From Oxyruncus cristatus (taxonomy: Eukaryota > Chordata > Aves > Passeriformes > Cotingidae), in the NCBI GenBank assembly GCA_013399855.1, contig VXAY01002602.1:186001-250000 (forward strand): a stretch of 64,000 nucleotides of DNA. Direction: 5' to 3'. Shown piece by piece: positions 50,339 through 62,618 of this stretch. The position numbers and the translations under genes were made by a program. Every line of letters starts with the position of its first letter. Within the stretch, counting starts at the first letter, position 1. The notes under the pieces are model-generated. The model was not told the DNA's origin, ran no database searches, and saw only the letters and a list, made by a program, of their open reading frames with translations.

Positions 50339-50551
50339 GTTATACATATACAGACATAAAATCATACATAATTTGTGTTTCTGTGTATTTCATATATGTA
50401 GGTACACAGAATTTAAATGTTTGACTCACAAACAGTAATACATGATACGTTATGGGGTTTTTTCCTGGTTTATGTTCCTTTACAGATTGGTGCTTTCTAG
50501 ATAACTTTCTATGCCACTCAATGGAAACATTTGTGTTTTCTTACATACATC

Positions 50552-50570
50552 TACCTTGAGTCTCAAGGTA
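50552..50570. repeat. Perfect 9-bp palindrome with 1-nt centre
   Basis: TACCTTGAG, T, CTCAAGGTA. Confidence 0.85.
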
Positions 50571-50640
50571 AAGGTTCAAAGCTTCAAACCAAAATTGTTT
50601 ACAAATGTGTGTCTAGGAAGACATAATATCCGTGCTGGTC

Positions 50641-50668
50641 CTCATTATTAGTTTCACCTAATAATGAG
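50641..50668. repeat. Perfect 11-bp inverted repeat
   Basis: CTCATTATTAG (50641-50651) and CTAATAATGAG (50658-50668) with the 6-nt loop TTTCAC. Hairpin-forming; no transposon context. Confidence 0.88.
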
Positions 50669-52149
50669 CTATAGCTCTGTCCTTCTTGCCATGCTACTGA
50701 ATGTAGCTGTGGACCAAAGTAATTATTTATTATTATCTCAATCAACATGTATTTATGATATACATATATTTTATTACAGCTGGTCTTTTGTCTTATTTAA
50801 CTGTGGTGCAGATACTTAGCTAGTAGATTGGAATTCATTTTTCCATTTTCACATTACAATATGTGAATGAAATATTCCCCCCTCCATGAACTTTTCTATT
50901 TATGAAACACATAATTTCCCTGTTTTCCATAAAATTTCCCAGTACTATAACTCCTGTATTAGCAAATCATAGTGTTTATTTTCAATAGTGGCAATACAAG
51001 GAGGTAATAGAATTAGAAGAGTTAAGGTCTAAGTTTAGCTCACTGAATTTAGATCTTTCATAATGAACCCTAGTATCTAAATAAAGTAGAAATTAATATC
51101 AGAGTACTGAATCAATGACTGTAGAAGAAAGAGCTTGTCAGATATTTGAAGACTCCATATTAACCAGGTGTAAAACCTCCTGTTGTGCTATACTGTCTGC
51201 CTCAGAAACCGAGCACGCTGGTGTGCTGTTAAATGCTTAGCCTTGAGTGAGTCTACATAGAGCTGAATGCCATTTTATAAACCTATTGAGTACTTTTTAA
51301 ATACACAGAGGGTGTAGAAAGAATTAATCCATGGAGTACAACCAGAAGAGGTAGTCTATAATTTTAAGTTGTTTATCTTCTGGCAGGACTAGGGGGTGTG
51401 TATTTTTTTTACAAACTGATTTTGCCAACATTACACTAGCTTAGACTACTTTTTAATGATACAGTATTATGTTAAAAGTTAAATTGCATTATGTCACAGC
51501 AGTTTACATTGTCCTACTAAAGGCTGGTACAATGTGAAACCAGAAAGACTAATTCTACACATTTTCTTCAACTTGAAAGCTTTCAATCAAGGAGCTCGAT
51601 AAAATATGTAATAATACAAAATACAGCATAGCAATATGTTTCTAGTAAAACATATTTTTTAAAAAATAGTTGTTTCCTAAATGCATTTGGCACAGTGTAA
51701 TTACAAAGTTAATCTCACAGGTTTTACACTACCACTATAACAAAGTTACTAATTTTTAGAACCATTAAGTTAACCACTTTCCTGTGATAGTGAGAAAGCC
51801 AAAGTGACCTTATATAAGACAATAGGTGAAGTACATTGAATTCGCATTTCCTACTTTAGGATGCATTCTATAGCATTTCCTTAGGTTGTATAAATTGAGT
51901 TTTTACTCACAAGAAGCAACATCCAACTGCTGATCTGGACAATGGGAAATATGGTGCCACATGATATTTGTAACAAAATATTTCAGAAATACGCATAAGC
52001 TTGACAGTATTTGATCCTTTTTCTATTTTTAAGGATAGATTTTTCCTGCCTAGAATAAAACATCTAATTCACACTGTAAAGTTATATGGAATGTGTGAAC
52101 ATCAGCTTCATTCAGGTTATCTGATACAGGACATTTTACATTCAAAAGA

Positions 52150-53450
52150 TAATAATAAGTAAGGGGGGAAGTGGTAAACAACACACAGAGACAGAAAAAC
52201 AGTAGACAAGGGCTAATGGAAGCAATGTGTGTGTCCCCCCCACACCCCTCACCCCAAAGTTTCCCATCATTAATTGATAAGCCATTAAGAAACTGCAGGC
52301 AAAGCTTTGGAGTGGACCAACCCGACCTTGGTAACTGGTACAAAGAGGAGAAACATGAGAAATAGGGATGTCACAGGGAGAAACTGTGGGAGTATGCACA
52401 ATTTATTAAGGAAAGATTAGGGGAAGAAGATTGAGGAGAAACAAATAGGAGGAAATGGGTATAGAAGGGGCAGGTCAGGTGTAAAATAGGGCTGGTCATC
52501 ATGCTTGTCCAGCACAATCCTGTACCTGAGTACTTCAATCTGTCCTGTCTTCTCATTAAATCTTCTTTCAACAAACTCTTTGAGCAATCTCACTCCCTAT
52601 CTCATGTGTCTCAGTGCAGTTAAGGCTCAAATGCCAGCTGCTGGGGGCACTGATAAGAGGAGACTGACAGTAGGTTCCCCTGGCCCGTGGTGCTAGCTAC
52701 TGGAATCAGTGGGGTTATTAAGTTCCAACCACTGAGGTGGAAGTTGTGTCTGTCCCAAAAACAGCTACCAAGGGGAGTCAGGAGGGTGAGAGGTTCAACA
52801 GTGGCAGCTGGACAGGCACTGTGAGTAACAACATGTGTGCCAGGTGCCAGCTGCTGGGGGCTAGCATTTATTTCTGCCCCCAAACCTAGTCTATATGCGG
52901 TGTGCTGGCAAACTCTAAGCTGAGACCAGCTCAGGAGTCAGGTCTGGGCAGGGCTGTCAGGTGGGTGGAGGGTGTATCTGTTATACAGGTGGATCCATAG
53001 TGTGGGGTACGTGTGGGACAACTGTGTGAGTGCATGTCTGCAATAAGCACCCAGCAGGACCAATCACTGAGTCGGGGACCCATGGAGAAGGTAAGGGGGG
53101 CTGGAATCTGGGCAGGGGTGCTGGGCAGGCAGAGGGGCCTTGCTGCTACTGAAGGGATCAGCCAGTGAGTGTGTGCTTGTGAACCGGGGTGGTTCACAAG
53201 CTGGGTGTGTGTGCTGCACTAGTGAGATCCAAGGTCTCTGAGCACCAGGATGTACGTGAGGAATTCTTGGTCTGGAGTTGCTGGACGTGGTAGCCACAAT
53301 CCCTTAGCATTAAGAGTGACTTGTGAAAGATAATCTGGTATGGGTACATCCTACTTAAATTTAGATTACTAACTTTTGAAAAGAAATCCTCTACGACAAA
53401 AGACTGGATTCCAGAGGATGTTCCAATCACCTGAATCAACTGAGGCAAGC
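52150..53450 (+). mobile_element. Decayed endogenous retrovirus: LTR plus leader-like segment
   Basis: This is a 1.3-kb GC-richer island in AT-rich DNA. The first part (to about 52,640) reads as an LTR: TGTCCTGTCTTCTCATTAAA with the polyadenylation signal at 52555-52560, followed by a U5-like CTTTCAACAAACTCTTTGAG. Beyond it comes 0.8 kb of G/T-rich sequence with repeated CAGCTGCTGGGGGC (52636 and 52847) and many GTGTGT words, as expected for a retroviral untranslated leader. CpG depletion and indels suggest an old copy. No gag, pol or env frame could be recognised; minus-strand Pro/His-rich frames here are shadows. LTR borders and a primer-binding site could not be fixed. The element type is likely; the class is unknown. 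Confidence 0.6.
53175..53201. repeat. Perfect 11-bp hairpin in the leader-like segment
   Basis: GCTTGTGAACC (53175-53185) pairs with GGTTCACAAGC (53191-53201) across the loop GGGGT. All 11 pairs are intact although the surrounding element is decayed. Confidence 0.88.
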
Positions 53451-56269
53451 TTAACTGAAAAGTAGATTAAATATTATGATTGCAGTTGTTGCTAGCATTC
53501 CTGATGATAGAGACTGAGATCCTATTTATGCAAATAGATGTCATATATTAATTGATTAATTAATAAATTATTAGTATAAATTTAATATTCATATTTTAAT
53601 ATAAATGTTTGTAAACACATGAATTAATCAGATCCTGAGCTTGAGTGTTCCTATAGGCTTTATTTGCAAATATATCTCCCTACAGAACTTCACATTCCCC
53701 CAATGCCACATATATCCAAAGTCATGATTTAAATGTAATAAAACCAGTAACAACAGAGAGACAAAAAAAAGGGAAACATTTAAACTTAGACTCCATGGAC
53801 ATATTTTTTTCAAATGCAAGTGGAATATAAATCAGGAAAGAATTTGTCACTGGGATTTCTGAAAAGGCACAGTGTGGAAAATGTGAACATGTTAACTGCT
53901 CATATAAAAGGCTTTTCCATAATAATCAAGCAAAATAAGCAGACTGCATGGCTGATATCTCAATACATTCAGTTTGGTCTCATCCAATTGCTTATTTAAC
54001 TCCTAGACATGGCAAGGAGTTTAAAAGCAAATTAAGATTGTGTCATTTCTGTTTCATGAAACTTGAGTCAAGCAAATTGCCCTCCAGGTGTGTCCTGAAT
54101 AACATGTTGGCTGGTTTTCTTCCAAAGGAAATTAGTGATCTACACTGCTTGAGAAAATGATTTACAATGCATTGAAATATTTTCAGACAGATACTGATTT
54201 GAACACAGAAATGAGCAGTCACCACTCAGAACAGTTATTGCATTCACTCATATGCAAAGAATTATAACACCACTCTATTAATTTTCAGAGTTGGTATGAA
54301 AATGAAAAATATTCTAAACAAAAGCCTCATTTTCCTAATTTTCTTCATATTTTCACAGTTTTTCAGGATTGAATAATTTGGTTTATTTTACACAATTCCG
54401 TGCCTAACAAACTACATGACAGTAATGGATAATTCTGGCATGTTGTAAAGGATTTGGTACAACCAGGAGGAGTAAAGCATCTACAGGGGAGAAATCTGAG
54501 GTAGTCGGTTTCTCTTTCACTGCTGGTTACACCACCCCACACTTTTTCCCATGCCGCTTTTGCAATGAGGTAAACACAAGTGCCTGGAGCAGAACCTGTG
54601 TAAGAGTGATTGTAACATAATAAATAGGATATAATTCCAAGTGGATCATTTCTGTAAGAAAAATATATATCTGGGTATGATTAATTACCCTTTCTGGGTG
54701 CTGGTATCCCCCCACTGATGATAAAAGGAATTACAATGCTTCACTAAGATTCATTGCTTAACTCTTCCTTAAAAGGTGAAACAAATTCCGCTCAATAAAG
54801 GCAAAAAAAAAGAAGAATATTTTAGAGTCAGGTAAAATCAATCATATAGGCACCATAAAATATAACTCTACATCTTTCAGAGTAAGTATAGACAGGTTTT
54901 CAAGTTACAAATCAGAACTGCAAAATTAATTCACTAGTTATTATATTTATCTTAAGGTTATTCATATAAGTCCATTTGTGGATGTACTAGTAGCATAAAA
55001 TCAATTACATTATCATTACATAAGATGAAGTTTATCTGGACTCATGGAAGGAGCTGGGTAGGAAGTTAGGAGAGTGAAAGATGCAAGTGCTGTGTTGGCA
55101 GAGAAAGATACCCTTTGAAAACAGCATTTTAATAGCATGACTACATATCAAGAGGTCCTCTTTGGAAGGATACACTTTATGTTAACCAGTGCAGGTGCCT
55201 CAGGATACTGTCCTTCATGTACAAACCAGGGATGCTTCCCATAACACCAATGTCTGGAAAATGTCTGTCACCTCAGGAGCCGAAATGCTCTTTTCTTCAC
55301 AAACAGCATAAGTGATTTACCTCTGAAACAAGCTAAGGTAATTTCAGGGTGCGGGCATTATTAGAATTTAATTTTCAAGTTTATTTACACAAAATATCAC
55401 TGTGTATTTAGGAATAGCATTTACTGATAATGAGTATTGCTTATCATGTGGTAAATAATTTGGATTTTGAAAGAGCAATGTCTCAATTTACATCAATATG
55501 AAAGTGTCTGTATCAGTTGGTTACACAGACCAAAGAGAAAGAGCTAAATTATTCTAGCCTCCTCAGATTGAACCTCATATAACTCAATTAGCCTACTGTA
55601 GTAAAGTATTCAAATCTATTTGCAAAATTTTAGCCTTGTAGCAATAAATAGATGAAAAATAGACTGGTAGAGAATTGGTACTTAGTAGAGTCTCATATAG
55701 AAATAAAAAGGCTTGTGGAGATGAATCTCATTACTACAGATTTGGTCTATTCAAAATTATTTGATTCCAGTTAACCAAAGAGACAAAAAAGCTCTCTATA
55801 TGTTTTAGGCTGTGGAATGGTAAAATATATTTCAGAGGAACATAAAATAACAGAAAAGGAATATTAACATTGAAATTGTTAACAATATCTTAAAAAGGAG
55901 ATGAGATTCAAGATTTATAATCTCTCTTTTAACTGTCTGTGAGTCGGATAATATTGCTTTTCCACATCAAATTATTGCATAAGAAAAATCTTCTGATCAG
56001 TTCAAATGGAATTTTCCATTAAGTACAATCTGAAAAAAAATATCTTCTAGTTTGCAGTCTACGATTGCATATAATTTTATTAAATTTTTTATCTGGTTTT
56101 GCATAGGTAGAATGTTTTCTGACTTTTCAATACTAAACATGACTTTCATATCCTGTGAATTCTGAGTGCCTTCAGCTACTACGTAACAGATGCAACGAAA
56201 AATTACATTGACAAACAGTATATATCAATCTGGTATAAAGTAATAATAGATATAAATGTTGTAATTTTA
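53451..56269. other. Unique DNA, no gene seen
   Basis: AT-rich, with a TTAATTAAT-rich stretch at 53542-53606. No gene or repeat family recognised. Confidence 0.55.
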
Positions 56270-57160
56270 ATCTGTACATGTTAATGGATGTTAGAAGCAT
56301 CTGCTGCCTCCAGCAGATCTGGGTCTGGGATTTCTTCTGCCCAGTCACTACGTCCAGCCAGCCCTGACACCTCAGGATTTCCACCCAAGACAAATGGATG
56401 CAGCTGATACTTTTCTACTTGTAGGTTAAATCAGCGATGAAGCTGAATGTGTGTTACACACAGAAGACAGAGACATGGAGGGCCATAGAGAGAACCACAG
56501 ACAAGACACTGCTCACAGCAGCCCCCACTCTCAAGACTCACACCAGACACAGGCACACATGAACATGTCCCCTCCTCCCCTTGGGCTGGCAGAGACAGAA
56601 GTTCACTAATGAAGCACACACACCACACTGCCCAGATTCACAAGCACATGTACATCCATGGATCCCCTGATCAGTGGCACAGCATTGCTACCTCCTTGGT
56701 GCCTCTGTTGACGCACAAAACATCAATTGAACAGAAAGATATCAGTTCAAACCACAACAGAGTAAAAGTTTCTGCTAAATTCACTGTATTATATCATGTA
56801 AAGATCTAACATATGGACCTACTACATACTTCTGGATGACAGACCTCTGTGGAACAAGCAGGATAATGGAGATTGTGGAAGAAGAGTCCGCTATGTACAA
56901 GCTGTATAGGATCCAGTAACAGGTCAGAATGTGTTCATCAATCCGGCAGAGAGGGTGGATTGTGATATGAGACAATTGTCCAGGGACAAACCCAGGATCT
57001 TCCTCATGTCTCTGTTAAGATTAAATATAGCCACTTGATACAACAGCTGTCCCTCTGATACATCAGGGTCTTGGAGGAAGGCAGGATGGAGTAAATTTGT
57101 TTGCAGATTAAACAATAGCAATTGAGCTATGAGGTATTTCCTGAGGCTCATTTATCACAA
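56270..57160 (-). mobile_element. Unassigned retroelement-like segment
   Basis: This GC-richer, CA/TG-rich island differs from its flanks. Read on the minus strand, 56,560-56,720 resembles the leader-like part of the 52.1-kb element: TGTGCTTGTGAA, then GTGTGTGTGCT.CA.TAGTGA, at similar spacing. Two minus-strand frames (57151 down to 56924, 56975 down to 56781) overlap in different phases and could be one broken coding region; their products have no motif I recognise. The likely identity is a decayed endogenous retrovirus fragment, minus strand. The alternative is an unknown repeat family. Confidence 0.4.
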
Positions 57161-58494
57161 GGAATAAAATAAATCCAGCTAGTCCTTATTACCAGTAAAC
57201 TGTTCTGATGATTTTATTCTTTTCTACACATTTCTAAATGCTTTATGACAAGGTCAGATAACAAGTACATGCATATCAGGATGATAAGCATCTTAGAAAT
57301 GCCTGAAGGTTGTTACTACTACTATAAGATGAGAGTGAAAAAATAATCTCTAAGGTACCTACCTTTGTGATGGCTATTAGTATTTCATTGGTATGTATAA
57401 AGCCTTTCTGGAAAATTAATGTACCATTTACTAAGGAACCGGTTTCCATGAACCATCTCTCTACATTCCATTCAGCATGTAATTAATATTTAAACATCTT
57501 TTCCCTTCTCTTTATTTTTGTATTGTTTCTCAATGACAAATATTTCCACAGCTTGAATAAACATTAGCTGGGGTCCTTAAATTAATGTTTGTGTATATTA
57601 TCTATTTAGTTTACATACCAAATGTAGGACTATATCTGTTTCTACCCTTAGGTGCATGCCAAGTACCACATATTATTTTTCCTGTTTTCAGAAACATGAT
57701 TTATTTGTTGATTGAGGCATAACCCAAAATTATCAGTAGTAGCAGATAAGAACTGAAATATCATTTTATGAGTCTGGGATTCTGAAAACAAACAAAAAAA
57801 ATAAAAAAAATCTTACACTTTTAGCAAGTTCTTGATACCAAACCATCAAATGTAACAGGAAATCTTTATTACTGCTACTAGCAAAGGTAGCAAACTTTAA
57901 ATGCTTTACAGGGAGGACTGTACAAAAGAAAGGTAATCTGTTCTAACAAAAAAAGAGGAAATTAAAAAAAATGTAAGTAAATAAATAAATAAACCCCTGT
58001 GCCAACATGTTGTCTCTTTCCCATTTAAACCTTCACATATCGTAACTCTTTGAAAATGATTGAGTATGTGGTTTTGAGTATCTGTTTTTATATTGGAACT
58101 TGGGGTGGGTTGGTTCCTTTGAAATTCACCTTATTCTGTATTACATTTAGCTAAAACACACTTGGGAAATATCCTGTTAATAAACGGGCTACAGTAGAGA
58201 TCATATTTAGGCATCTCTGAACATAACATTAAAACTGAATTTTGTTCAGCACATCTCTGGGAGATTGGGTTGGGATCACCATATTTAGGAGACATTGATA
58301 GAACTGTTTTATATCAATTTTCTTTTCAAATCTATCAATCAAACATTGAAATAGTCTGGCAATAGGGTTCATAACTTAATCATACATTGTTTCAAATATG
58401 TTTAATATTCTTATGACTGGATATTCTCTTGTCCCTTTTTTGATGACAGATTCTGAATAATCATCCCTTATTCATAACCTGTACCATGCCAATC

Positions 58495-58605
58495 ATGATT
58501 CTGTAGGCCTTCTCATAGCTCCCCTTAGTCATACCTTTTTCAAACTGAAGAGTTCCCAGGCTGCCTAACCTTTCTTCATATGGAGACCAATATCCAAAAA
58601 TGAGA
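58495..58605 (-). mobile_element. Ancient CR1/L3-type relic, minus strand (tentative)
   Basis: CTGAAGAGTTCCCAGGCTGC followed by CTAACCTTTCTTCATATGGA resembles the complement of the CR1 ORF2 end that encodes the ...[13 protein letters not shown]... region, in the diverged form seen in old amniote CR1/L3 copies. Only about 45 bp are convincing; the borders are guessed. Confidence 0.5.
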
Positions 58606-59621
58606 AGAGAGAGAATAGGATGGATATCATTCATGTTTTAAATGAAGATTAGAATTAGAACTGACATAAAGCTAGTCACAATGGGATGAAAAACCTCACT
58701 GCAAAAAACTACACAGAAATCACAACGTTCATGGATTCTGGAGGACTGCCCCTCTGATTTACTTTCTCTGAGACTTTCATAATCCAGCTAAATACATTTA
58801 AGTTGGGATGATCAGAAAGAAATGAATTATTCAAGATTTGGATTTGTAATGTAGTGCAGTGAAGTTTTCAACTTGTTCCAAGATCTTTGTTCATAATTCT
58901 GATACTCTTTTTGCTTTGTTTATTTCTCTCCTGAGCACAAAGCAGGCAATTTTGGAAGATGATCTGCAGATCATACACATCATTTCACATTTACGTAAAC
59001 TCCAATATCACTTTCCTGAAGGGATAGCAGGTAATTTAAAGCATGTTATTCTATAAGAATTCATCTACATCATACAAAACAGCACATTAAGATCCTCCGG
59101 GTAACAGAAATTCAACACCAGAAATACCAGAGCTGTGATAATACCATAACGACTAATTGAACAGTGTTAGATTTAGTACATTTTTATACCCTAGCTAGGC
59201 CACAGAAGTGATACTTGAGCAGGTCAGTTGGAGCAGGGCCTAAACCAGCCTTAAAAACTTAGGTTTAAAGTTGAAAGTTTTTCTCGGTTTTAAGTAGATT
59301 TGGAGACTCTAAACAGTAATGTCCTTGACTTAGATGAAGTTAGCAGCTAAATCTTCTGTAGTCTTGACTGCGGAGGTCACTTCTAATTAGACCTTTTCAC
59401 CTATAATCCCACAGAACTCTGTTTTCATTTCTGAAAATGAACCAGAAACACTCCTTGTTTTTGGGTTGGCTTATGTTTCTAAAATACATGAAGCTGAAGA
59501 GGAAATGGAGCACCCACTTGTTAACCAGGGAAAGAAAAAGCATCACTAAAGCAGGAAGAAAGGAAAACATTTTTAAAGTTAGCAAAAGTTCAATTACTGA
59601 ATTTTAAAAATGTAATGAAGG

Positions 59622-59686
59622 GTTTTAATTTGAGTTTTTATTTATTTTATTTTGGTTATTTATTGTATTTTTATTATTTATTTATT
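59622..59686. repeat. TTTA-rich low-complexity tract
   Basis: Impure TTTATT and TATT units. Confidence 0.75.
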
Positions 59687-60289
59687 CATCTTGTATAATT
59701 TTATTAAATAAGAAGTTTCCTTAGACTATGATGACTCCTTTTTGGTAACTGACCATAAAAGCAAATTTTTCTGATACTCAGGGCAAATTTATGAAACACC
59801 AAGCTTCCCTAAATTTCCTGCAGTTTTTTTGAACTTTAGCAAAGCAGCTGTAAAAGAAGGGATTTGATCCTGTCCTGCTCTTATCTTTGGCTTTATATTT
59901 TGAATGGAGAAAAGTGATTCTAGAGGCCTAGAGAAATGCTGAATTAAGAACAGAGTATTGCAGAGCATGTAAGAAAGTAAAATCTTTAGTTACATTTATG
60001 CACATAAACAATTATATATAATTACAGAAAACATTAGGTATATGTTTTTTAATTATATTAAATGTAATGCATTATAAATATGTTTATATTATATACTTAT
60101 AATTGAAAACATTATTATACTGAAATGTTGGATTTTTGTACCAAAAGCCAAAGCATTCACAAATTCATCAGTATTTAAATAATGTTCTTTACACGTACAT
60201 GATTCTGTTTCTTCATCTGAACATACGTTAAAAAACTTCTAAATTCTCAGCCAAAATGCATTTTAGAAGTTAGAGGGCAATATTAGTTC

Positions 60290-60690
60290 TGTCACAATAT
60301 GAACTGCAGGCTTTTGTTTTTATTGAGTGTACTGTAAAAAGTTCCTGGACTTTCATAGTATATGCTGCCAATGATTTTCACCCTGAGGATTTAATAGCCC
60401 TGTGTGGCATTTATGGTCTTTTTACATCAATTTCTTGATACCTAGGGTTTATTCTGTGTATTGCAGACTCAGTGGTAGAGTTTATTGCAGCCATCATTTT
60501 ACACGTCCTTGAAATGTTTCCACTGCTTCTTAAGTATGATAAGAAAATGTATATTTAATGTATATATTTAACTCCTGCCGTGGGCTTGTTTGACACAGCC
60601 AGCTATAAAAGATGTTCTGCAATACTATATTTGAGCTGTGCAATTGAACTAATTTGTGTCAATGATGATAACAGAAATATATATAATCTG
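60290..60690. other. Candidate conserved non-coding element (speculative)
   Basis: 400 bp, largely non-repetitive, apart from a short TATATTTA patch. It has words such as TTTTTATTGAG, AGCTATAAAAGATG and CCTGCCGTGGGCTTG, no frames and no transposon signature. The texture resembles conserved elements of gene deserts. Judgement only. Confidence 0.18.
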
Positions 60691-62119
60691 TGGAGTCACT
60701 TTCTTACTGTTGAAAATAAATTAGCTACTAAACCATTAACCGTTGAGACAATACATTGATGTGAAATGCTGATTACTAACGAATCTCAACAGGAATGTTG
60801 ACACATTAGTCCATTGTCCCAAATGGCTGCAAAGCCACATACTTCCCTGAAACAAATCCAAACATTTACTTCCATCTAACAGCTTTGGTGATTATAATAT
60901 TCAATTAATGCCCAGTATCTTCTTTAAAATGAAATAGCTCATTATTTTCCAGAGTTTTTTTTCTTTTTCCAGAATGATAAAAGCAATTACAATGATTGTC
61001 ATTCTTATAAAAATTACCTGTCAGATTTATTTTGGAAAACAAATAATTTTAACTCATGCGTTTTTTACAAAGTTTTAAAATCTTAACACTTAATTTTAAG
61101 CTTAGGGGCTTTTTTATAAAAATAGTGGTATTTTCCTAATGTATGTTTTTACATGTGAAAGCAAGGTAATGACTTTCCAAATTAAGAGATTTGATCTTGA
61201 GAAATTAGGATATTCAAAATATATGACTTCACAATCACATGCAACTTCCTCAGTTTTCTGTAGCAATGCTGGAAGTGTTTTTCCTAAAATTGGAAGAGTG
61301 AAACACAACAGTATAATTCATTGACTATTGTCACTCAGAGTACTGTCAGTTTGAGACAGCCGATAGGAGATATCCAAAATCTGTACAACAGAGACCTATC
61401 CAAACACTATTCCAGAAATAATGGGTTTATGTCTGTGAACTGCCTAAGTACAAGGAATGAGAACATTATCAATCTACCATATGGCTGTGTTGCAGAATGT
61501 TGCTGCACCAAGATGTTCCCAATTCCCTCTATTCTTTTAAGAATCACCACCTGTTAATGTATTTTGAATGTAATCAAATATTGTTTATACTTTCTCCATT
61601 TTCACTCTAGTAAGAAAAAAAACATGGAAACAGATTTGCAGTGATTAATGATGGTGGAATTTGCCTTTCCTGTTTTCTTCTTGACTAAGAATTTGTATTA
61701 CTAATCTGGAGAGCAGTTGAAGAGAAAGCAGCAATGCATAGAAAAAAATGGGTGCTGTGATCTGTACCTTGGAACAGGTGGCAAAAAATTGTTTTTTGGA
61801 ATATGCATCTTCTCCTTAACCAAAAATCATTTGCTGTCATACTGTCTGCATTTCCACAACTACTGCTGAATGTACCGTGTATCTTATGGGTGTCAAAACT
61901 AAAAATAAAATGCCCTTCTTTCAGGTACCTTAACAGTCTCTTCTCCAAGAGTAACTTCTCACAAATTCTTTAGAACCATGCCTTATGAGCTTTATGAAAT
62001 ACTATTACAAATTAATTGCTTAAACATCTTCTTAATGATTTTCAATTGGTTGACGGATTGTGTCCTGAAGCATGTAATTCCTGGAGCAAATAATTTCAAA
62101 AATGTTTTTATTCTCTCTC

Positions 62120-62618
62120 CCTAGGTATTTGCACTGTCTGTGTGTGGGTGGATGAGCCCAAGCCACAGCTAAGCACCCACTTGGTGACTTGCTCAGACTC
62201 CTGCTCCCCAGTAGAATGGAGGAAAGGAATGGAACAGTAAAAGCTGAAAACCTGTGGGTTAAGATTAAGACAGTTTAATAGGTGAAGAAAAGTTGCACAG
62301 GTAAGCAAAGCAAAATACAGAATTAATTTGCTACTTTCCATGAGCAGGGAAATGTTTAGCCACTTGCTGCAAAGCATGGCTTTAGCACTCACAGTGGTTC
62401 TTGGGAAGAAAAACACTGTAATCATAAACATCCCCCCTTCCTCTTTTACTTGAGCTTTTGTTGCTGAGCTCACCATCATATGCTGGGGGGTTATCCCTTA
62501 GGTCAGCTGGGGGCTGCTGCCCCGAACTGTGCCCGCTTGCAATTTCTTGTGCACTCCCAGCCTGCTCTCTCAGTGGTAGGGTCAGAGTGAGGAAAAGATA
62601 AAACCATGACACATATTT
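62120..62618 (-). mobile_element. LTR of a bird endogenous retrovirus, minus strand
   Basis: About 0.5 kb, GC-richer than its flanks. On the plus strand it shows GAGCCCAAGCCACAGCTAAG, CACCCACTTGGTGACTTGCT, AAAAGCTGAAAACCTGTGGG and AGACAGTTTAATAGGTGAAG. The last contains, on the minus strand, ATTAAA (plus 62274-62279) followed by an ACTGTCTTAATCTTAACCC R/U5-like stretch, which sets the orientation. The part at 62,400-62,600 (CCCCCCTTCCTC, TTTCTTGTGCACTCCCAGCC) is the upstream U3. It differs from the 20-kb LTR family. No internal viral gene is adjacent, so it is a solo or truncated LTR. Frames of 123 and 76 codons on the minus strand lie wholly within it and are not genes. Confidence 0.78.

Larger units (their letters stand above)
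50339..52149. other. Unique DNA, no gene seen; small palindromes
   Basis: AT-rich. It has two perfect small inverted repeats, 50552-50570 and 50641-50668, about 70 bp apart. No gene or transposon recognised. Confidence 0.55.
57161..62119. other. Mostly unique DNA, no gene seen
   Basis: 5 kb of AT-rich DNA with AAAT units at 57976-57993, a TTTA-rich tract at 59622-59686, an ancient CR1-like relic (58,495-58,605) and a candidate conserved block (60,290-60,690). Frames are under 90 codons and unremarkable. Confidence 0.5.

Noticed and set aside
52620..53297. Minus-strand Pro/His-rich frames of 77-88 codons
   Set aside because: They are antisense to the retroviral leader-like segment, overlap each other in phase, and their composition follows the GTGTGT/CACACA repeats.
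62108..62479. 123-codon minus-strand frame as a gene
   Set aside because: It lies entirely in LTR sequence, including the R/U5 and U3 parts, where no protein is encoded.
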